A stretch of DNA of 59,371 bases from Staphylococcus xylosus (GTDB lineage Bacteria; Bacillota; Bacilli; Staphylococcales; Staphylococcaceae). Below the pieces are notes generated by a model. That model did not search any database and was not told the DNA's origin. It saw only the letters and a list, made by a program, of their open reading frames with translations. Where the stretch lies: the NCBI RefSeq assembly GCF_002732165.1, contig NZ_MRZO01000010.1:1-59371 (forward strand), written 5' to 3'. Made by a program: the position numbers and the translations under genes. Shown piece after piece: positions 42,372-52,540 of the stretch (within the stretch, counting starts at the first letter, position 1; every line of letters starts with the position of its first letter).

Positions 42372-43483
42372 TGGTTAGCACCTCTCATTCTAAACCATAG
42401 TTGCATTAATAAGATTGTAATTGGAATTGTTAGTACGATGCCAATACCCCCTGTGATTGCCCGGGAAATTTCAAGTGACCAATTCATAGAAATAGTATAT
42501 GTAATAGTATTAGCATTTTTTAAGTATATCAGTAGCATGGGTAAGCTACCTGATAGATATGAAAAGAGTAAGATATTAGTCATAGTGCCCATGATATCTT
42601 GCCCGATATTGCGCCCAGCTAATGCCCAACGCGTCATACTGATGTCTGGTGTACGGCGCAAAATTTCGGCCATACCACTTGCGATAGTTATCGCGACATC
42701 CATTACAGCACCTAAGGTACCAATTAATACAGAAGCGAGGAATACTTCTTTAGGTGGCAACGTTAAAAAGCTCATTGTTTCAAACTTTATACCTGAACCA
42801 TCAGTAAAATGTATAACTAATTGTGTAATACCGACGCAGATGAATGTACCGAGTAACGTACTGACGATTGTAATCAGTGTTCTCCATTGCCATCCTGTAA
42901 CCAAGATTAAAGTTAATATCGTTGAAATGAAAATACCGATACTCATTAAACCGAATAAACTGATGTTAGGGTTTTGGTTATGAATGTAAATGGCTAAGAC
43001 GACGACCAGTGTATTAATCACTAACGATAAAATCGATTGTAGACCGATTTTTCTACCCACTAGCAATACAGTTAATAGAAATAAACCTGTAATGACGACG
43101 ATTAAGCTATCGCGTTTCTTTTCAGTGATATATGCACTATTTAGCTTATCGTCAATATGTAGCAAAACTTTGTCATTAGTTGAATATGCTAAACTGTCTG
43201 CTTGTGACTCAATGTATTGATTATGAATGGTGGTCGTTTTACCTTCGTATTTTCCGTTAAGTATCTTAATTGTTAACTGTTCTTTATATTTCGTATCTTT
43301 GTTATGATGTTCATCTGTAATTTGGGACGTAGATTTATTTTCAATATTAGTAATTTGACCTATGGGTATATCATAAAATTTAGCATTCATGAAAGTGAAA
43401 ATAAAAACTCCTAAAAATATGATGCAAAAAGCAAAGACAACCCAATTAAAAGGGCGTTTCAATATTTTTTTAGCTGAATTCAA
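42368..43483 (-). CDS. YibE/F-like membrane protein, first component
   Basis: 371 aa. One N-terminal helix (about 14-32), an outer beta-rich part (about 35-120, QLTIKILNGKYEGKTTTIHNQY), then about 7 helices with LGAVMDVAITIASGMAEILRRTPDIS and RNIGQDIMGTMTN, the YibE/F signature. TTG is the only suitable start (43483), after GAGAGG. It overlaps the second gene by 4 bp, so they are likely two parts of one membrane complex. Function unknown. Confidence 0.78.
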   Translation of the reverse strand: MNSAKKILKRPFNWVVFAFCIIFLGVFIFTFMNAKFYDIPIGQITNIENKSTSQITDEHHNKDTKYKEQLTIKILNGKYEGKTTTIHNQYIESQADSLAYSTNDKVLLHIDDKLNSAYITEKKRDSLIVVITGLFLLTVLLVGRKIGLQSILSLVINTLVVVLAIYIHNQNPNISLFGLMSIGIFISTILTLILVTGWQWRTLITIVSTLLGTFICVGITQLVIHFTDGSGIKFETMSFLTLPPKEVFLASVLIGTLGAVMDVAITIASGMAEILRRTPDISMTRWALAGRNIGQDIMGTMTNILLFSYLSGSLPMLLIYLKNANTITYTISMNWSLEISRAITGGIGIVLTIPITILLMQLWFRMRGANQ

Positions 43484-43576
43484 GGTGACTCAATCCTCTC
43501 TATTTTTAGACAATGTGATTATACGCCCCAGTTTTGTTGAATTCAAAGATTTATAGGCTGTAGTATTGAGTTCGTA

Positions 43577-44464
43577 TTAATGATAAGTCGCACTACGGCT
43601 TAATAATTGCTCTATAGTTGTAAGCATTAATTGTAAATCGTTTTTACGATTATCTTGGCGAACAACACTACAAATCGTACGTCTTAGCTCTGTGTGTTCT
43701 AGTGAAATATCGACCCATTTTTGTGGATTTTTGTCTAGAAGGTGGTATGAGGGTGCGATGATGTAGCCTCGTTCTTTACTTAGTAAATATTGTGCGAGCT
43801 GTGTATGAGTAACTGTACGTATTGGTGTTTCTACTACCTTTTTCAATGTTTGTTCGATGTTTGGAGGCAAGGGATAGAGCTTGTAAATCATTTTATTTGA
43901 AAATTGTATTAACGGCGGGTTAGTTGCCATGGTAATGGGATCATCTTTTGGAACATAGATATGAAAATTTTCTTCGAATAAAGGGTTAATCTTTAATGAA
44001 GCGTTTTGTTTAAGATTATGTGTTAACTCTGTAAAAGCGAGATCGATTTGATCTGTGAGTAAAGCGTTTAGTATATCACTTTCTTCCATTAGAATGGGTT
44101 CAACTACTGAATCACTTTTGTTTTCAAAGGCTTGAATTAATAAAGTTAGTACTTGAGAAATATAGCTTTCAACATAACCTATACGAATGATGAAGTGGTT
44201 TGACTCAGATTGATTGTGAAATAAGCGTATAGTTTCATCAAGTTGATCGATAATCTTAGTCGCTTCTGTAAACAAATGCTTACCTTCATCGGTAAGGTGA
44301 ATATTACGTCCTTCTCTTTTAAATAATGTAACTTGTAATTCTTTTTCGAGTTGCGTGATTTGTCGACTGATGGCAGATTGTGCAATGTCTAATTCAAGTG
44401 CAGCTTCTGACAAGTGCTCTCTTTTAGCTACTTCTATAAAATATTTTAATTGTTTTATTTCCAT
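43577..44464 (-). CDS. gltC: LysR-type activator of glutamate synthase
   Basis: 295 aa. N-terminal helix-turn-helix MEIKQLKYFIEVAKREHLSEAA-type, LDIAQSAISRQITQLEKEL, then a substrate-binding domain. Same length and gene placement as GltC, divergent to gltBD (140 bp gap). In Bacillus, GltC senses 2-oxoglutarate versus glutamate and activates gltAB. The start ATG follows AGGAG. Confidence 0.9.
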   Translation of the reverse strand: MEIKQLKYFIEVAKREHLSEAALELDIAQSAISRQITQLEKELQVTLFKREGRNIHLTDEGKHLFTEATKIIDQLDETIRLFHNQSESNHFIIRIGYVESYISQVLTLLIQAFENKSDSVVEPILMEESDILNALLTDQIDLAFTELTHNLKQNASLKINPLFEENFHIYVPKDDPITMATNPPLIQFSNKMIYKLYPLPPNIEQTLKKVVETPIRTVTHTQLAQYLLSKERGYIIAPSYHLLDKNPQKWVDISLEHTELRRTICSVVRQDNRKNDLQLMLTTIEQLLSRSATYH

Positions 44465-44489
44465 AGTTAATAACTCCTATTCCAAATCG

Positions 44490-44504
44490 TTCTAATAATT
44501 AGAA
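44490..44504. promoter_or_regulatory. Likely GltC operator (T-N11-A palindrome)
   Basis: TTCTAATAATTAGAA is a perfect 15-bp palindrome with the LysR-type T-N11-A form, placed 25 bp before gltC and about 100 bp before gltB. Confidence 0.55.
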
Positions 44505-44603
44505 TGATATCATCTAATTTATATATTGAACAGATTAATCAACTGCTATATAGTTTACTTACTTAATTTAATATTCAGAATTTTCGTAAAAGAGGTGAGG
44601 GTC

Positions 44604-47600
44604 ATGCTTGAATATGGTGAAAAAGTAGGGTTATATGATAGCCGTGAAGAACATGATGCATGTGGTATAGGGTTTTATGCCAATATGGATAATCAGAGAA
44701 ATCACGAGATTGTTGAAAAATCATTAGAAATGTTACGTAGGTTAGATCATCGTGGGGGAATTGGTGCTGATGGTGTTACTGGCGATGGTGCCGGTATTAT
44801 GACAGAAGTGCCTTATGAATACTTTGCTGAAAAAGTTGACTTTGATTTACCGGCTGAAGGTAAATATGCGGTTGGAATGTTTTTTACTAATGAGAAGATA
44901 GCTGGTTCTCAACATGAAGCTCAATTTAATGCTCACTTTGAAGCAGAAGGCTTAAGTGTCATTGGTTATAGAGATGTTCCTGTAGATAAAAATGCAATCG
45001 CATCGCACGTAGTTGAAACTATGCCACATATACAACAAGTGTTCGTTGCGTTAAACGATATTTCACATATAGAAAGAACATTATTTTTAGCGCGTAAACA
45101 AATTGAAAATTACGCTAATCAACAGCGTTTGAATTTATATTTTACAAGCTTATCGCACAGAACAATAGTGTACAAAGGTTGGCTACGCTCAGACCAAATA
45201 AAAGCGTTATATCAAGATTTAAATCATGAGACTTATGTTTCAAAATTAGGGCTTGTACATTCGCGCTTTAGTACAAATACATTTCCAAGTTGGAAGCGTG
45301 CGCATCCTAACAGATTGCTCATGCATAACGGTGAAATTAACACCATAAAAGGTAATGTGAACTGGATGAGAGCTAGACAAAATGATTTAATAGCAACAAT
45401 ATTTGGTGATGATAAAGATAAGGTTAAAGAAATTGTAGATGAAGATGGTAGTGATTCTGCCATTGTAGATAATGCATTAGAATTCTTATCATTAGCTATG
45501 GAGCCTGAAAGAGCAGCGATGCTGATGATTCCGGAACCTTGGTTATACAACAAAGCTAATGATGCTAACGTGCGCTCATTTTATGAGTTTTATAGTTATT
45601 TGATGGAACCGTGGGATGGTCCTACAATGATTTCTTTTTGTAACGGAGATAAGATTGGTGCGTTAACAGATAGAAATGGTTTGAGACCAGGACGTTACAC
45701 AATTACGAAAGATAATTATATCGTCTTCTCCTCAGAGGTCGGTGTAGTAGATGTACCAGAAGATAATGTTGCGTTTAAAGGTCAATTAAACCCAGGGAAG
45801 TTGTTATTGGTTGATTTCAAACAAAATAAAGTAATAGAAAACAACGAATTGAAAGCGCGTATCGCAGATGAACATCCGTATGAAAGTTGGCTGAATCAAT
45901 TTAAAGTAGATTTAGGTTTAGCTAAGGTATCATATCAAAATTCTGAATGGAGCGAGGAAAGTTTAACACGTTTACAAAAACAGTTCGCTTATACAAAAGA
46001 AGAAATGGATAAATATCTGACCGAAATTGTAGAAAATAAGAAAGACCCAATAGGTGCAATGGGTTATGATGTGCCGATTGCGGCTTTAAATGAAAAAGAT
46101 GAAACATTATTTAACTATTTTAAGCAATTATTTGCTCAAGTTACGAATCCACCTATAGATGCTTACCGTGAGAAAATAGTTACGAGTGAACTATCTTATT
46201 TAGGTAGTGAAGGTAATTTATTGAATCCGAATGAAGACGTATTGAACCGTATTCAATTAGCGCGACCAGTTTTAACAGAAGCACAACTAGAAGTCATTGA
46301 ACAGAGTAGATTTAATGTTACACATTTATCTACGATTTATCAAAATGATTTAGAGGCAGCTTTAGATGAATTAGGGGATAAAGCAATCCAATCTGTTAAA
46401 AAAGGTAAAGAAATCATAGTATTAGATGATCGTGAATTAGTGAATAATCATGACGGGTATGCGATGCCGATGCTATTAGCAGTAAGTCATATACACCAGT
46501 TGTTAATAAGAGAAGGATTACGCATGCGCACGAGTATAGTAGCCTTATCTGGAGAAACAAGGGAAGTACATCATGTTGCTTGCTTGTTAGGATATGGTGC
46601 AAATGCGGTTGTACCTTATTTAGCACAACGTACGATTGAGCAGTTAGTTCGAAATGAACGTTTAGAAGGGGATATTTCTGAAAATGTTCAAACCTATACA
46701 GATACATTATCTGAAGGTGTGATAAAAGTTATGGCTAAAATGGGTATTTCTACTGTTCAAAGTTATCAAGGGGCACAAATTTTTGAAGCAGTAGGTTTAT
46801 CTTCTGAAGTTGTTGAAAAATATTTTACAGGTACACAAACTAAACTTTCAGGTATATCCATAGATATGATAGATAAGGAAAATAAAGCAAGACAAACACC
46901 TACTAGTAAATACATTGAATCAGGAAGTACATTCCAATGGCGTAAACAAGGTCAACATCATACGTTTAACCCAACATCTATCCATTTGTTGCAACATGCA
47001 TGTAGATTAAATGATTATGAAAAGTTTAAATCATTTTCACATGAAGTTAATCATAAACGTACCGATCACGTTCGTCATTTGATGGAATTTAAAAAGCAAG
47101 AAGCTATTGATATTAGTGAAGTTGAGCCTGCAAGTGCTATTGTTCAACGTTTTAACACAGGTGCGATGAGTTATGGTTCGATTTCTGAAGAAGCACATCA
47201 AACATTAGCCGAAGCGATGAACCAAATGGGTGGTAAGAGTAATAGTGGTGAAGGTGGAGAAAATCCGGAACGCTATATTGTAGATGAAGAAGGCCGTAAC
47301 CGTTCTAGTGCAATTAAACAAGTTGCATCTGGTCGTTTTGGTGTGACGAGTGATTACTTACAACATGCCAAAGAAATACAAATCAAAGTTGCGCAAGGCG
47401 CTAAACCAGGGGAAGGCGGACAATTACCAGGTACTAAAGTATATCCGTGGATAGCTGAAGTAAGGGGTTCAACACCAGGTATAGGTTTAATATCACCACC
47501 GCCGCATCACGATATTTATTCAATAGAAGATTTAGCACAATTAATACATGATTTGAAAAATGCCAATAAAGACGCAAATATCACAGTGAAACTTGTGTCC

Positions 47601-49106
47601 AAAACAGGCGTAGGTACAATTGCAGCTGGTGTTGCTAAAGCATACGCAGATAAGATTGTTATTAGTGGCTATGACGGAGGTACAGGTGCTTCACCTAAAA
47701 CGAGTATTCAACATGCAGGTGTGCCATGGGAAATTGGTCTGGCCGAAACGCATCAAACTCTAATGATGAACGGTTTAAGATCAAGAGTGAAAGTAGAGAC
47801 TGATGGTAAGTTACTAACAGGTAAAGATGTTGCTTATGCATGTGCATTAGGTGCTGAAGAATTTGGTTTTGCTACTGCGCCATTAGTAGTACTTGGATGT
47901 ATTATGATGCGTGTTTGTCATAAAGATACTTGTCCAGTAGGTATTGCTACACAGAATCAAGATTTGAGAGCTTTATTTAATGGTAGAGCAGATCATGTAG
48001 TTAATTTTATGCACTTTGTTGCTGAAGAATTGCGTGAAATACTAGCTGAATTGGGATTGAAATCTGTAGATGAGCTTGTAGGTAGAACTGATTTATTAAC
48101 ACGTAAGAATAATCTAGCTAGCAGTCGTCCTAAAGCCGCATCGATGAATGTTGAAGCGTTATTGTATCAACATGAAGGTGAAAGGTTTAAAAAAGTAGAA
48201 CAAAACCATCATCTTGACGAAGGCTTTGATTTAACAGAGTTTTATCCAGATGCTAAAGCTGCAATTGAAAGTGGCCAAACATTTAGTGGTCAATATCAAT
48301 TGAAAAATGAGCAACGCGATGTAGGCGTTATTACTGGTAGTGCCATTACTAGAGCGCATGGTAAAGACGGATTGCCTGAAGATTCAATTTATGCTGAGAC
48401 TGTTGGTCATGCAGGTCAAAGCTTAGGAGCATATACTCCGAGTGGTTTAACGATTCATCACACAGGAGATGCTAATGATTACGTAGGTAAAGGTTTATCT
48501 GGCGGTAAAGTAATTGTTAAAGCGCCAAACCAACAACGTGAAAACGAAATTATCGTGGGTAATGTTTGTTTTTATGGTGCTTCTCACGGTAAGGCATTTA
48601 TCAGTGGTAAAGCTGGAGAGCGTTTCTGTATTAGAAATAGTGGTGTGCAAGTAGTTGTTGAAGGCATTGGTGACCATGGTCTTGAATATATGACTGGTGG
48701 TAGAGTTGTTGTATTAGGTGATGTAGGTAAAAACTTTGGCCAAGGTATGAGTGGCGGAGTGAGTTATATTTTCCCATCTGATATAGAGCAATTCAAATCA
48801 GAAAATAAACTGGATAGCTTAGATTTTGATTTCATTACTGTAGAAGAAGAATACGATGTTTTGAAATCTATGTTAGAAGAACATGTGAAGTATACAAATA
48901 GTACAAAAGCGAAAAAAATCTTAGCTAATTTTGAAGATGTTGCAGATAAAGTGGTTAAAGTAATCCCTAAAGATTATAAACTAATGATGCAAAAAATCGA
49001 TTTACAAAAGCAAAATTCAATAGAACTTGATCAAGCTTTATTAAATGCTTTTAATGATAAACGCACATATATAGAATCAGAGCAACAATTGACTGCCGTA
49101 TATTAA
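44604..49106 (+). CDS. gltB: Glutamate synthase large subunit
   Basis: 1500 aa, standard length. Makes glutamate from glutamine and 2-oxoglutarate. The 19-residue propeptide precedes the catalytic Cys20 in HDACGIGFYAN (Ntn-type glutaminase, 1-400). The FMN synthase domain (about 780-1190) contains AQGAKPGEGGQLPG and SGYDGGTGASP; the 3Fe-4S cysteines are in CIMMRVCHKDTC (C-x5-C-x4-C). The C-terminal GXGXG beta-helix follows (1240-1430). The frame extends back to 44526, but GAGGTGAG is placed for the ATG at 44604, leaving room for the propeptide. Activated by GltC from the opposite strand. Confidence 0.96.
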   Translation: MLEYGEKVGLYDSREEHDACGIGFYANMDNQRNHEIVEKSLEMLRRLDHRGGIGADGVTGDGAGIMTEVPYEYFAEKVDFDLPAEGKYAVGMFFTNEKIAGSQHEAQFNAHFEAEGLSVIGYRDVPVDKNAIASHVVETMPHIQQVFVALNDISHIERTLFLARKQIENYANQQRLNLYFTSLSHRTIVYKGWLRSDQIKALYQDLNHETYVSKLGLVHSRFSTNTFPSWKRAHPNRLLMHNGEINTIKGNVNWMRARQNDLIATIFGDDKDKVKEIVDEDGSDSAIVDNALEFLSLAMEPERAAMLMIPEPWLYNKANDANVRSFYEFYSYLMEPWDGPTMISFCNGDKIGALTDRNGLRPGRYTITKDNYIVFSSEVGVVDVPEDNVAFKGQLNPGKLLLVDFKQNKVIENNELKARIADEHPYESWLNQFKVDLGLAKVSYQNSEWSEESLTRLQKQFAYTKEEMDKYLTEIVENKKDPIGAMGYDVPIAALNEKDETLFNYFKQLFAQVTNPPIDAYREKIVTSELSYLGSEGNLLNPNEDVLNRIQLARPVLTEAQLEVIEQSRFNVTHLSTIYQNDLEAALDELGDKAIQSVKKGKEIIVLDDRELVNNHDGYAMPMLLAVSHIHQLLIREGLRMRTSIVALSGETREVHHVACLLGYGANAVVPYLAQRTIEQLVRNERLEGDISENVQTYTDTLSEGVIKVMAKMGISTVQSYQGAQIFEAVGLSSEVVEKYFTGTQTKLSGISIDMIDKENKARQTPTSKYIESGSTFQWRKQGQHHTFNPTSIHLLQHACRLNDYEKFKSFSHEVNHKRTDHVRHLMEFKKQEAIDISEVEPASAIVQRFNTGAMSYGSISEEAHQTLAEAMNQMGGKSNSGEGGENPERYIVDEEGRNRSSAIKQVASGRFGVTSDYLQHAKEIQIKVAQGAKPGEGGQLPGTKVYPWIAEVRGSTPGIGLISPPPHHDIYSIEDLAQLIHDLKNANKDANITVKLVSKTGVGTIAAGVAKAYADKIVISGYDGGTGASPKTSIQHAGVPWEIGLAETHQTLMMNGLRSRVKVETDGKLLTGKDVAYACALGAEEFGFATAPLVVLGCIMMRVCHKDTCPVGIATQNQDLRALFNGRADHVVNFMHFVAEELREILAELGLKSVDELVGRTDLLTRKNNLASSRPKAASMNVEALLYQHEGERFKKVEQNHHLDEGFDLTEFYPDAKAAIESGQTFSGQYQLKNEQRDVGVITGSAITRAHGKDGLPEDSIYAETVGHAGQSLGAYTPSGLTIHHTGDANDYVGKGLSGGKVIVKAPNQQRENEIIVGNVCFYGASHGKAFISGKAGERFCIRNSGVQVVVEGIGDHGLEYMTGGRVVVLGDVGKNFGQGMSGGVSYIFPSDIEQFKSENKLDSLDFDFITVEEEYDVLKSMLEEHVKYTNSTKAKKILANFEDVADKVVKVIPKDYKLMMQKIDLQKQNSIELDQALLNAFNDKRTYIESEQQLTAVY

Positions 49107-49126
49107 TTGTAGAAGGGGGATTTATC

Positions 49127-50590
49127 ATGGGCGAATTCAAAGGATTTATGAATTATGACAAACAACAATTACACGAGTTGTCTTTGGTTGATCGTTTGAA
49201 GAGTCACGATGCTTTTCAACAAAGATTTACGAAAGACGAAGCGGCACAACAAGGCGCTCGTTGTATGGATTGCGGTACACCATTCTGTCAAACAGGAGAA
49301 CCATTTGGTAGAGAAACCATTGGTTGTCCTATAGGTAATTATATTCCAGAATGGAACGACCTTGTTTATAGACAAGATTTCAAAACTGCCTATGAACGAT
49401 TGAACGAAACGAATAATTTCCCTGAATTTACAGGGCGTGTTTGTCCAGCACCTTGTGAGCAATCTTGTGTTATGAAGATTAATCGTGAATCAGTTGCTAT
49501 TAAAGGAATTGAAAGAACCATTATAGATGAAGCTTTTGAAAATGGTTGGGTAAAGCCGACGGTACCAGAGCATCGTAAAGATGAATCAGTGGCTATAGTC
49601 GGCAGTGGCCCAGCTGGTTTAACTGCTGCGGATGAACTAAATAAATTAGGATATAACGTAACAGTATACGAGCGTGCACACGAAGCTGGTGGTTTGTTGA
49701 TGTATGGTATACCTAATATGAAATTAGATAAAGATGTAGTACGTCGCCGAATAAAAGTAATGGAAGAATCTGGTATACATTTTGAAACGGATACAGAAAT
49801 TGGCGTGGATATTAGCAAAGAAACGCTTAATGAGCAATATGATGCAATTATTTTATGTACCGGTTCACAAAATGCAAGAGATTTACCTTTAGAAGGGCGT
49901 ATGGGATCAGGCATTCACTTTGCGATGGATTATTTAACAGAACAAGGACAATATTTAAATGGTGAAATCGAAGAACCATCTATTTCTGCTGAAGGTAAAA
50001 ATGTGGTCGTAATCGGGGCAGGAGATACAGGGGCAGACTGTGTCGCTACTGCATTGCGTGAGGATTGTAAATCAATCGTACAATTTAATAAATACACAAA
50101 ACAACCAGAAGAAATTGAATTTGATGAGAACACGTATTGGCCGTTGGCAATGCCTGTGTTTAAAATGGATTATGCGCATAAGGAATATCAATCACGTTTT
50201 GGTTTTGAGCCGCGTGCTTATGGTGTGCAAACAATGCGCTATGATGTGGATAGAATTGGTAATGTCAAAGGTGTCTATACACAAATTCTCGAAGAAACTG
50301 ATGAAGGTATGGTAGTTGTAGATGGTACTGAGCGTCATTGGCCAGCGGATTTAGTACTGCTGTCAATTGGCTTTGTAGGTACTGAAACAACGGTCCCACA
50401 TGCCTTTGATATTCAAACAGAACGCAATAAAATTGTAGCTGATAATAAAGATTTTAGAACAAACCAACCACACATATTCGCTGCAGGCGATGCCAGAAGA
50501 GGGCAAAGCTTAGTTGTATGGGCGATACAAGAGGGTAGAGCGGTAGCAGATTCTGTAGATTCTTATTTAAAGGAAAAAACATTAGTGTAA
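49127..50590 (+). CDS. gltD: Glutamate synthase small subunit
   Basis: 487 aa. Provides electrons from NADPH to the large subunit. N-terminal cysteine groups for 4Fe-4S clusters: RCMDCGTPFC, GCPIGNYIPEW, CPAPCEQSC. FAD-binding VAIVGSGPAGLTAADEL and NADPH-binding VVVIGAGDTGADC follow; the C-terminal FAAGDARRGQSLVVWA is the second FAD motif. 20 bp after gltB, with GAAGGGGG, the second gene of one operon. Confidence 0.95.
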   Translation: MGEFKGFMNYDKQQLHELSLVDRLKSHDAFQQRFTKDEAAQQGARCMDCGTPFCQTGEPFGRETIGCPIGNYIPEWNDLVYRQDFKTAYERLNETNNFPEFTGRVCPAPCEQSCVMKINRESVAIKGIERTIIDEAFENGWVKPTVPEHRKDESVAIVGSGPAGLTAADELNKLGYNVTVYERAHEAGGLLMYGIPNMKLDKDVVRRRIKVMEESGIHFETDTEIGVDISKETLNEQYDAIILCTGSQNARDLPLEGRMGSGIHFAMDYLTEQGQYLNGEIEEPSISAEGKNVVVIGAGDTGADCVATALREDCKSIVQFNKYTKQPEEIEFDENTYWPLAMPVFKMDYAHKEYQSRFGFEPRAYGVQTMRYDVDRIGNVKGVYTQILEETDEGMVVVDGTERHWPADLVLLSIGFVGTETTVPHAFDIQTERNKIVADNKDFRTNQPHIFAAGDARRGQSLVVWAIQEGRAVADSVDSYLKEKTLV

Positions 50591-50604
50591 CTTTGTAATT
50601 TCGA

Positions 50605-50633
50605 TTGACTTTTACAAATGGCTATAATATGAT
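50605..50633 (+). promoter_or_regulatory. Promoter of tRNA-Ser
   Basis: -35 TTGACT (50605-50610), 17-bp spacer, -10 TATGAT (50628-50633), 13 bp before the tRNA. A near copy of its spacer occurs at 50824-50839. Confidence 0.7.
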
Positions 50634-50646
50634 GAGTACTGTGTTT

Positions 50647-50739
50647 GGAGGAATACCCAAGTTCGGCTGAAGGGATCGGTCTTGAAAACCGACAGGGGCT
50701 TAACGGCTCGCGGGGGTTCGAATCCCTCTTCCTCCGCCA
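50647..50739 (+). tRNA. tRNA-Ser (anticodon UGA)
   Basis: 93 nt. Acceptor stem GGAGGAA/TTCCTCC, discriminator G, genome-encoded CCA. The anticodon loop CTTGAAA holds TGA in the stem CGGT/ACCG. A long variable arm (CAGGGGCTTAACGGCTCGCG) is typical of class II serine tRNA, and GGTTCGAATCC is the T arm. Reads UCN codons, mostly UCA. Confidence 0.97.
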
Positions 50740-50776
50740 TTATATTTTTAAAACCAAGACTAATGAATAGATGAGG

Positions 50777-50812
50777 CAAGTATTCAATCTCGTATTGAAT
50801 ACTTGTCTTTTT
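50777..50812 (+). terminator. Terminator of tRNA-Ser
   Basis: Perfect 12-bp stem CAAGTATTCAAT-CTCGT-ATTGAATACTTG, then TCTTTTTTT. Confidence 0.88.
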
Positions 50813-51019
50813 TTGATGTGCTTTTTACAAATGGCTATATTATATATAGTAAGGTGTTTAGAGAATTGTACTTATCAGTGTTTGCTAAATAAATATGGTA
50901 TTTTGTTTAAGAAAAATAGTTGTTGGTTCTATGAACATCGTTAGATTGCTGCTTCTCAATTTTAATAATGCAGTTTGTTATAGGTGTAGGTGATGAGGTG
51001 AAGGTTTTGCGTTATTATT
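50813..51019. other. Spacer holding a second copy of the tRNA promoter spacer
   Basis: TTTACAAATGGCTATA at 50824-50839 repeats 50611-50626 exactly. No tRNA follows the second copy. The rest is AT-rich with no gene visible. Confidence 0.5.
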
Positions 51020-51058
51020 ATGAAAGCCTTTACAAAACTTGTCTAGACAAGTTATAAT
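51020..51058 (+). promoter_or_regulatory. tre promoter with TreR operator and cre-like box
   Basis: -35 TTTACA (51029-51034) and -10 TATAAT (51053-51058, 18-bp spacer). The spacer is a perfect 18-bp palindrome AACTTGTCTAGACAAGTT (51036-51053) with the GntR-family core GTCTAGAC. ATGAAAGCCTTTACA (51020-51034) fits the cre consensus but one base. Predicted: TreR repression lifted by trehalose-6-phosphate, plus CcpA control. Confidence 0.7.
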
Positions 51059-51094
51059 TTCTATAATGTTAAAAGTATAAGGGAGTGGATCATC

Positions 51095-52522
51095 ATGGCC
51101 GTTAAAAAGAAAGATGTGCAAGATATAGTCGAAGCTGTTGGGGGCAAAGATAATTTGGACACGGCAACGCACTGTGTTACACGTTTGAGACTTGTCTTGA
51201 AAGACGATGATAAAGTGGACAAAGACCGATTGAGTGAAAACGATTTAGTCAAAGGCCAGTTCAAAGCGGATAACCAATATCAAATCGTTATTGGACCGGG
51301 GACGGTAGATGAAGTCTATAAGCAACTGATAGCAGAAACAGGGATTAGTGAATCATCTAAAGATGACGCTAAGGCGGCGGCAGCTAAGAAGGGCAATCCT
51401 ATTCAAAGATTGATTAAATTACTTGGGGATATATTTATACCAATCTTGCCAGCTATCGTAACTGCTGGTTTGCTTATGGGAATTAATAACTTGCTCACAA
51501 TGGAAGATTTATTTGGACCAAAGCCACTTGTTGAACAATTTCCGCAATTAGGCGATATTTCAAACATTATTAACGTTATCGCTAGTACAGCTTTCATATT
51601 CTTACCGGCATTGATTGGTTGGAGTAGTATGCGTGTATTCGGAGGAAGTCAAATACTTGGTTTAGTGTTAGGTTTGATTTTGATGAATCCACAGCTTGTT
51701 TCGCAGTATGACATTGCAAAAGGTAATATTCCGACGTGGGACATTTTTGGTTTAGAAATTAAGCAACTGAATTATCAAGGGCAAGTGCTACCGATTTTGC
51801 TTGCAGCATATGTTTTAGCTCAAATTGAAAAATTCTTAAATAAACATGTTCATGATTCAATTAAAATGTTAGTCGTTGGCCCAATTGCATTACTAATAAC
51901 AGGTTTCTTAGCATTTATTGTTATTGGTCCTGTAGCGTTATGGCTAGGTACCGGTATAACAAATGGTATAACGTTTATCTTTGAGCATGCTGGTTGGTTA
52001 GGCGGCGCTATTTATGGTTTATTATACGCACCGCTTGTTATTACTGGATTGCATCATATGTTCTTGGCTGTTGATTTCCAACTTATGGGTAGTGAACTTG
52101 GGGGAACATACTTATGGCCGATTTTGGCGATATCTAATATTTGTCAGGGGTCAGCCGCATTCGGTGCTTGGTTCGTCTATAGAAGACGTAAAATGGGCAA
52201 AGAACAAGGTTTGGCAATGACTTCTGGTGTTTCAGGTTTCTTAGGAGTGACGGAACCAGCATTGTTTGGTGTCAATTTACCATTGAAATACCCATTTATT
52301 GCAGCGATATCGACGTCTTGTGTGTTAGGAGCGATCATTGGTGCGACGCGCGTACTTGGTAGTGTTGGCGTCGGTGGTGTTCCTGCTTTCATCTCAATTA
52401 AAAGCGAGTACTGGGGCATCTATCTTGTGTGTAGCTTATTGGCGATCGTGGTTCCGGCAATTCTAACGGTATTCTTGTCAAAATTCAGTAAAGATAAAGC
52501 GAAAGAAATGGTAGAAGAATAA
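51095..52522 (+). CDS. treP: PTS trehalose-specific EIIBC component
   Basis: 475 aa. EIIB domain (1-90) with the phosphorylated C27 in ATHCVTRLRL, then the EIIC membrane domain (about 105-465) with about 10 helices, ending in GVTEPALFGVNLPLKYP, the glucose-superfamily substrate motif. It imports trehalose as trehalose-6-phosphate. No EIIA domain, so it must borrow the EIIA-Glc (Crr) type protein. AAGGGAGTG precedes the ATG. Confidence 0.93.
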   Translation: MAVKKKDVQDIVEAVGGKDNLDTATHCVTRLRLVLKDDDKVDKDRLSENDLVKGQFKADNQYQIVIGPGTVDEVYKQLIAETGISESSKDDAKAAAAKKGNPIQRLIKLLGDIFIPILPAIVTAGLLMGINNLLTMEDLFGPKPLVEQFPQLGDISNIINVIASTAFIFLPALIGWSSMRVFGGSQILGLVLGLILMNPQLVSQYDIAKGNIPTWDIFGLEIKQLNYQGQVLPILLAAYVLAQIEKFLNKHVHDSIKMLVVGPIALLITGFLAFIVIGPVALWLGTGITNGITFIFEHAGWLGGAIYGLLYAPLVITGLHHMFLAVDFQLMGSELGGTYLWPILAISNICQGSAAFGAWFVYRRRKMGKEQGLAMTSGVSGFLGVTEPALFGVNLPLKYPFIAAISTSCVLGAIIGATRVLGSVGVGGVPAFISIKSEYWGIYLVCSLLAIVVPAILTVFLSKFSKDKAKEMVEE

Positions 52523-52540
52523 GCGTTCTAGAGCAATACA

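Noticed and set aside
42438..42983. 181-aa plus-strand ORF
   Set aside because: Antisense to the YibE/F gene, which has clear family motifs; no ribosome site.
49390..49914. 174-aa minus-strand ORF
   Set aside because: Antisense to gltD, whose Fe-S and FAD motifs are certain.
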